DNA of 64,000 nt, from positions 1 to 64,000 of the forward strand of contig CAZRCZ010000022.1 of the NCBI GenBank assembly GCA_964598765.1, in the 5' to 3' direction. Below, piece after piece: positions 59,498 to 64,000 of the stretch. Position numbers and translations under genes: made by a program. Numbering within the stretch: the stretch's first letter is position 1; each line of letters begins with the position of its first letter. The notes beneath the pieces were generated by a model. The model saw only the letters and a program-made list of their open reading frames with translations. It did not search any database and had not been told where the DNA came from. This DNA comes from CAZRCZ01 sp964598765 (lineage in GTDB: Bacteria; Sumerlaeota; Sumerlaeia; MVZB01; JAJFLK01).

Positions 59498-61167
59498 AGC
59501 GTCTCGCGGCCGAACAGCCGACGCGTTCACCGACGGGTTGGATGCCGGCAATCGCGGCTGGTATCGCCGGAGGATTGAGCTTCGATCCGTTCGGTTTGCG
59601 GATGTTGATCCCGCTCGCTCCCCTTCTGCTTTTCGGCGCCGCGCGCCGCGCGCCGTCGCCGCGCGGCGCGTTTGGTCGGGTCCTGTTTGGGGGGTTCATT
59701 TTTTACTTCACCGCGATTTCTTGGCTCTGCAGTCTGTGGCATTTCAACGCGCTGGCTCCGGTCGGAATCGCATTCACCGCGCTATACATGGCGATCTATC
59801 CGGCATTGTCGGCGTGGATTTTCCGCCGGTTCCTGTTCGTCGGTGGAACCGTCTGGCAATTCGCCGTGTGGGGCGGGCTCTGGATTTTCTTTGAGTGGTT
59901 TCGGACCTTGGGGCGTTTGGCGATGCCGTGGACATTGCTCGGCCATGCGTGGGCAGTCTGGCCTTGGGCGATCCAATGGGCGGATTGTTTCGGAGAAATC
60001 GGCGTGAGCGCGGAAATTTTAATCGTTTCCACCGTAGTCTTGGCCGCGCTCGATTTTTACGTGGGGACGACCCGTTGGTTCGCCCGACTCGGCGAAATTT
60101 GTTTCTCCCTTGCGCCAGCCACGGACGCCGCACAACGCCGCCGGAACTTTTCCGCTTTCATCGTGCTTACAATCCTCACGGTGGCCACTCTCGGCGGTTC
60201 GGCGATTCGAGCGTATCGCTGGGAAAATTCGTTGATTAAAATTAACGCGGCTGAAAAACTTCGCGTCGCGGCGATTCAGCCGAACATTGACCAAGACACG
60301 AAATTGACAAGCTACTTGTCCGAAGACCCCGAGCTTCGCGGGAACTTACAAGAACGCTCGCATCAACTTCACGAAAACTTGATCGCCGAGAAGGTTCCGG
60401 CCGGAACTCAACTGATCGTGATGCCGGAAACCACCTTTTCCGCTCTCGATTTCGGCGAGGATTTCCGTCTCCACCGGCGGATCGAAACAATGGCGTCCTC
60501 CTCCGGAGCGGATTTGTTATTCGGAGCCGACCGTTACCTTCCTCCCATCGGCGAAAAACCCGAGGAGATTTACAACAGTTCCTATTTTCTTCTCTGCGGC
60601 AAGCCAATGAGCGACGCGCCCCATCAGGACAAAATGCGTTTGGTTCCCTTCGGCGAGTATGTCCCTTACTTCGATTTGATTCCGGGCTTTCAGGAACAGA
60701 TCGTTCAAATCGCCAGCTTCACGGAAGGCAAGAGCGTGACGATTTTCGAATCACACCACCGACGCTTCGGAACCATGATCTGCTTTGAATCCAGCTTCGG
60801 ATCCCAAGCCCGCAAGATCGCCCGGGCGGGAGCGGAATTTTTAACGGTCATCACCAATGACGCGTGGTATGGCATGTCGGCGGGTCCGGCGCAACATCAC
60901 AACCTTTCGATCCTGCGCGCGGTGGAAACGCGCCGTCCGGTGATCCGCGCCGCCAACACTGGCATTTCCTCGATCATTGATCCCGCCGGACGAATCACGG
61001 CGACCTTGTCGCTCGGACAGCAAGGCGTCTTGACCGGCGAGATCGCGCCCCAAACGATCCAGACATTTTTCGTCCGCTGGGGAAATTCTTGGCTGATCGG
61101 CGGTTGCCTGTTGACGATCTCTTTTGCCGCCGCACGCGGAGCAAAAAATAGGGGCAAGCGCGGATAG
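59494..61167 (+). CDS. lnt: Apolipoprotein N-acyltransferase
   Basis: About 557 aa from ATG 59494 (ATGA overlap). Lnt adds the third acyl chain to outer-membrane lipoproteins. The N-terminal half has about eight membrane segments (ISWLCSLWHFNALAPVG, ALYMAIYPALSAWIF). The nitrilase-like periplasmic domain has the triad glutamate in MPETTFSA, lysine in DKMRLVPFGEYVPY and cysteine in MICFESSFG; NDAWYGMSAGPAQHHN is the substrate-binding loop. Its presence, with many lipobox proteins here, confirms a diderm envelope. Confidence 0.95.
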   Translation: MKRLAAEQPTRSPTGWMPAIAAGIAGGLSFDPFGLRMLIPLAPLLLFGAARRAPSPRGAFGRVLFGGFIFYFTAISWLCSLWHFNALAPVGIAFTALYMAIYPALSAWIFRRFLFVGGTVWQFAVWGGLWIFFEWFRTLGRLAMPWTLLGHAWAVWPWAIQWADCFGEIGVSAEILIVSTVVLAALDFYVGTTRWFARLGEICFSLAPATDAAQRRRNFSAFIVLTILTVATLGGSAIRAYRWENSLIKINAAEKLRVAAIQPNIDQDTKLTSYLSEDPELRGNLQERSHQLHENLIAEKVPAGTQLIVMPETTFSALDFGEDFRLHRRIETMASSSGADLLFGADRYLPPIGEKPEEIYNSSYFLLCGKPMSDAPHQDKMRLVPFGEYVPYFDLIPGFQEQIVQIASFTEGKSVTIFESHHRRFGTMICFESSFGSQARKIARAGAEFLTVITNDAWYGMSAGPAQHHNLSILRAVETRRPVIRAANTGISSIIDPAGRITATLSLGQQGVLTGEIAPQTIQTFFVRWGNSWLIGGCLLTISFAAARGAKNRGKRG

Positions 61168-61309
61168 AAGCGATCTGGCGGGTGACCCCGATGCGGTCGC
61201 GAAAACGCCAATACATTTGTCCGTTCAAGAGTTGTTCTACGCCAAAACTCCGCAATGGTGGGCGGGAGACGAATCTTGATCTGCAACCGGTGGTGAGGGA
61301 TGATCCCTC

Positions 61310-62002
61310 ATGCGTTCAAGGCGCGTTACGATCCTTATAAATCTTTTTCTCTTCCTTGCATCAATCTACCTGTTGTGGGGTTGGATAACGATAAATGACA
61401 TCATCGGAAGATGCAAAACCGAGGGTCTTGACGTCGATAAGGTTTTGACCGCTTTAATCACAGGTCCCCCTGATATTGTGGAAAACCGTGATGCATCTGA
61501 AAAACTTTTGGACGTCAACATCAAGCCCCAAGAGGCCCCTGTGCAATTCCACAGATATACGTTGGCTTACGAATTCGAAACAAAAAGCGAAGAAAATATG
61601 GGAAACCCAAATCAGACGATCCGGCTGTCGAGGGCAACGGTCGGACCGCTTGAGCCATTCTTGCATTGTAGTGATAACTTTCGAAATGTGCTTTTTTGTT
61701 TGGGACTTGGATACCTAATGAGCTCAGTTCTCCTCATCTTGAGGTATTTGAAAAAGGTTCCGCTGGCGAACAGATATCTACTGTTCCGTCCCATCGCGGG
61801 CGCGCTGGCCGCCGTCTGCCTTTTCGTCACCATCCTATCTGGTGGAAAGATGTTCTGGGCATCCGGCGCCGAATTGAATTCGTCCTCAGTCGGTTTAATT
61901 GGCGCGCTCGGGGCGTTCTATTGTGAGAGATTCGAATCCTTTCTCTTTCCCTTTGGAAAAAAAGAAGAAGGCGTTAATCCTAGGTCTCGCGGATCAGGGT
62001 GA
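61310..62002 (+). CDS. Membrane protein of unknown function
   Basis: 230 aa. Three hydrophobic segments: LINLFLFLASIYLLWGW (about 9-26), LFCLGLGYLMSSVLLIL (about 128-145) and AALAAVCLFVTILSGG (about 163-178), with a soluble segment between the first two. No domain recognised. GAGGG-type ribosome site 10 nt upstream overlaps a short palindrome GAGGGATGATCCCTC. Single gene between lnt and the dinD-like gene. Confidence 0.65.
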   Translation: MRSRRVTILINLFLFLASIYLLWGWITINDIIGRCKTEGLDVDKVLTALITGPPDIVENRDASEKLLDVNIKPQEAPVQFHRYTLAYEFETKSEENMGNPNQTIRLSRATVGPLEPFLHCSDNFRNVLFCLGLGYLMSSVLLILRYLKKVPLANRYLLFRPIAGALAAVCLFVTILSGGKMFWASGAELNSSSVGLIGALGAFYCERFESFLFPFGKKEEGVNPRSRGSG

Positions 62003-62124
62003 TCACCCTCCAAACACATGCGCTACGGAAAAAAGGGAGATGATGGGAATCCCACGCAGAGGCGGAGGGACCGCGGAAGAGAGAGCCATAAGGGAGAGCC
62101 GAAAGAGTGCCCTCTTATGGACCT

Positions 62125-62982
62125 TTACTTTTCCTTCTTTGCGGCTAGATCGCCCCTGCCGATTTGTCTTCGCCGGTGAGATTCGATTTTCCTGATGCTA
62201 TCGGCAGGCGGCAAATCCTCCGGCATGGTGCCGCCCAGTTCCCGGATGGTCTGACGCACCTTCGCGCCCACTTCGTGATGGGTTCGGTTCGCGGCGTTCT
62301 TTCCGCGCACGTTGTCCCTGCGCAATTTTTCCTCCGCTTGGGTCGCGCGGAACAAGTTCGCCGCCAACTCCGTGCTTCCCATGTGATCCAGAATTTTCTG
62401 GCTCTTTTTTAATCGTTTGCGCTGATGGATCTCTTCCATCCTCAACCCGCCGTAAAGGCCCATGTATCCGTGATTTTGAAAAATCGCGTAATCAATCGGC
62501 TCCACGACGCCGGCTCCCTTGGCGGCGTCGGCCAGTTGAGCATTGTGACGGCGCATTTCTTCGCGCAGGAAAATTCGCCGCTCCTCTTCGATTCGATCCT
62601 CCTCCAGTTCCCGCAACCGCGTCTGGACGGCGAAATAGGTCTGTCCCTGCGCCACGATTTCCTTTTTGGGATCGGCGTTTTGGATGGCAAGATAACATGC
62701 GTATCGTGACAGAAGGATGGTCTTGACCGGGCGTTCCGCGCCGCTCCCGATCCCGACCATTTCGTTGACGTCAACGAAATGGTCCTCGATTCGGTGACCA
62801 CTGTTAAAACAAGCCAACTTGGCCTTTTCGATCACCCCTTCGAAATTACGGTAATCACCATAGCCCAGCACTTCGGCAAAATCGCGGCTTGACCAAAACT
62901 CAATCCCGGCGTCGTTGACACGCCTGATCTGCTCGAATGGGGATATACGACCGCCTGAGGCAGGCTCCATTTCCTTGCTCAT
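62125..62982 (-). CDS. dinD: DNA-damage-inducible protein D-like
   Basis: 285 aa. The N-terminal BRO-like segment FEQIRRVNDAGIEFWSSRDFAEVLGYGDYRNFEGVI, the LLSRYACYLAIQNADPKKEIVA region, and the long C-terminal helical part with GYMGLYGGLRMEEI are diagnostic of DinD. E. coli DinD is SOS-induced and inhibits RecA filaments; here no LexA box was identified upstream. Similar genes also occur in mobile islands, but none is seen around it. Confidence 0.9.
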   Translation of the reverse strand: MSKEMEPASGGRISPFEQIRRVNDAGIEFWSSRDFAEVLGYGDYRNFEGVIEKAKLACFNSGHRIEDHFVDVNEMVGIGSGAERPVKTILLSRYACYLAIQNADPKKEIVAQGQTYFAVQTRLRELEEDRIEEERRIFLREEMRRHNAQLADAAKGAGVVEPIDYAIFQNHGYMGLYGGLRMEEIHQRKRLKKSQKILDHMGSTELAANLFRATQAEEKLRRDNVRGKNAANRTHHEVGAKVRQTIRELGGTMPEDLPPADSIRKIESHRRRQIGRGDLAAKKEK

Positions 62983-63330
62983 TGTTTAAGTTTTCTCCCC
63001 CGTGGTTCAATTGGCGGTTGGATTCGGTTTGGCGCACGGGCGCGCCGGAACCGGGGTAAATGCATTTTTCATCTCACGAGTCCTTCGGGCTTCTCTCTTA
63101 CGCTCAGATTGCCTCGCCTTCAAGCGAATTGTCGAAATCGCGCATTTTGTCGCGGAGACATTGAGAATATATGGGAGGCGCACATGGGAAACTGAGTGAT
63201 ACCCTTGATTTCGCCTATCTTTTCTCAAAACGCAAAGTCTGATCTTTTCGCTTACAGGACTGCGTGCCTGTGCTAAACTGAGGCGTCTGAATCGGTCATC
63301 CGCCTTGTCCGAAAGAGGACATTCAGGTCA
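62983..63330. other. Intergenic region, 348 bp
   Basis: Divergent spacer between the dinD-like gene and dxs. Short reading frames cross it on both strands, none with recognisable domains. No repeat of the families in this window was seen. The dxs ribosome site (GAAAGAGGA) is at the right end. Confidence 0.5.
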
Positions 63331-64000
63331 ATGACGCAATGGCTTTCCAAAATCAACGAACCCGCTGACCTACGCGGACTTAAGCTCAAGCAGTTAAAGG
63401 AAGTTTGCGGCGAACTGCGCGAGGAAATTTTGCGCGTCATGGCGATCAACGGCGGGCATCTGGCCTCGTCGCTGGGAGCCGTCGAACTGGCCGTCGCCTT
63501 GCATCACGTCTTTGAAACACCCCGCGACCGGTTGGTTTGGGACGTGGGGCATCAAGCCTACGCGCACAAAATTTTGACCGGACGCCGTGAGCGCTTTTCG
63601 ACGATCCGAAAAGACGACGGGCTGTCGGGTTTCCTGAAGCGCGCCGAAAGTCCCTACGACGCCTTCGGCGCGGGACACGCCTCGACCTCCATCTCCGCCG
63701 CGTTGGGAATGGCCGTCGCGCGCGACCGATTGGAAGAGAATTACAAGGTCGTGTCCATCACCGGCGACGGCGCGATGACCGGCGGCATGTGCTATGAGGC
63801 GCTCAATAACGCGGGCAATCTCAAGGCTGATTTGCTGATCGTCCTCAACGATAACCGCATGTCCATCTCCAAGAACACCGGCGCGCTTTCCAGTTATTTC
63901 AACAAGATCGTCATGACCCATTTCTACAATGAGCGACGCAAGGAGATCGTGGATTTCATTCGGCGAATGCCCGCGGGCGAAAGTGTCGCGCGCATCGGCC
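63331..64000 (+). CDS. dxs: 1-deoxy-D-xylulose-5-phosphate synthase, C-terminus cut by window end
   Basis: 223 residues visible. DXS makes the first intermediate of the MEP isoprenoid pathway from pyruvate and glyceraldehyde 3-phosphate. N-terminal signatures: LRGLKLKQLKEVCGELREEI, INGGHLASSLGAVELAVALH, WDVGHQAYAHKILTGRR and AFGAGHASTSISAALG. The thiamine-diphosphate site GDGAMTGGMCYEALNNAG followed by IVLNDNRMSIS is complete. Start ATG 63331 with GAGGA upstream. The remaining two-thirds lie outside the window. Confidence 0.96.
   Translation, partial: MTQWLSKINEPADLRGLKLKQLKEVCGELREEILRVMAINGGHLASSLGAVELAVALHHVFETPRDRLVWDVGHQAYAHKILTGRRERFSTIRKDDGLSGFLKRAESPYDAFGAGHASTSISAALGMAVARDRLEENYKVVSITGDGAMTGGMCYEALNNAGNLKADLLIVLNDNRMSISKNTGALSSYFNKIVMTHFYNERRKEIVDFIRRMPAGESVARIG

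Noticed and set aside
61168..61309. Possible protein fragment on the minus strand near 61200
   Set aside because: A short frame looks protein-like but has no recognisable domain and lies in the lnt 3' spacer.
62983..63330. Two small frames of about 65-73 codons
   Set aside because: No ribosome site or domain; both lie in a divergent promoter region.

Overview
The window is 64 kb of chromosome from a Gram-negative, probably aerobic and heterotrophic bacterium. It carries lipoprotein signals, Lnt, SppA and RlpA homologues, a secreted PQQ-type dehydrogenase and cytochrome c domain proteins. Gene content (sialidase, dimethylformamidase-like protein, PQQ propeller proteins, a TPTPT-linked FG-GAP protein, a PHM-like cytochrome fusion) and dense families of intergenic hairpin repeats resemble the Verrucomicrobiota or a related PVC lineage. 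That placement is inference; no rRNA is present. UGA is an ordinary stop. No phage, transposase, CRISPR array or rRNA was seen.

Layout. 1-1.0 kb: C-terminally cut cytochrome c/copper monooxygenase-like gene (-). 1.6-4.3 kb: leuD-trpB-trpA (+). 4.3-14.3 kb: a 10 kb surface polysaccharide operon (-) with six glycosyltransferases, a polymerase/ligase, an acyltransferase and an acetyltransferase. 14.5-20.5 kb: ABC-F ATPase, methyltransferase, response regulator, a decayed toxin-antitoxin pair and a pentapeptide-repeat membrane protein. 20.5-31.2 kb: secreted or periplasmic hydrolases and propeller proteins. 31.4-38.0 kb: alcohol dehydrogenase, aldehyde dehydrogenase, glutamine-synthetase-like ligase, small-molecule kinase and an enolase paralogue with altered active-site residues. 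38.2-44.0 kb: DinB-like protein, two alkaline-phosphatase-superfamily paralogues and a membrane protein. 44.04-44.76 kb: a gene-free string of about a dozen hairpins. 44.8-52.6 kb: small proteins, tRNA-Leu, a YHS/cytochrome c fusion, a quinoprotein, RlpA, esterase, peroxiredoxin. 53-64 kb: housekeeping genes including an SDR, trmD, SPOUT methyltransferase, sppA, argJ, lnt, dinD-like and dxs (cut by the window end).

The most unusual feature is the intergenic DNA. At least four repeat architectures recur. (1) Inverted repeats whose arms are tandem 8-bp units of the type CTnnGnGn ending in TGAATT, whose left and right arms change together from copy to copy. (2) Arrays of GATTAN hexamers. (3) A three-hairpin element in three copies. 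(4) Strings of perfect hairpins with 2-4 nt loops, including a nested palindrome of palindromes and a predicted three-way junction. Some copies run into genes: one codes for the signal peptide of a hydrolase, one for the tail of a phosphatase, and one supplies the apparent trpB start codon.
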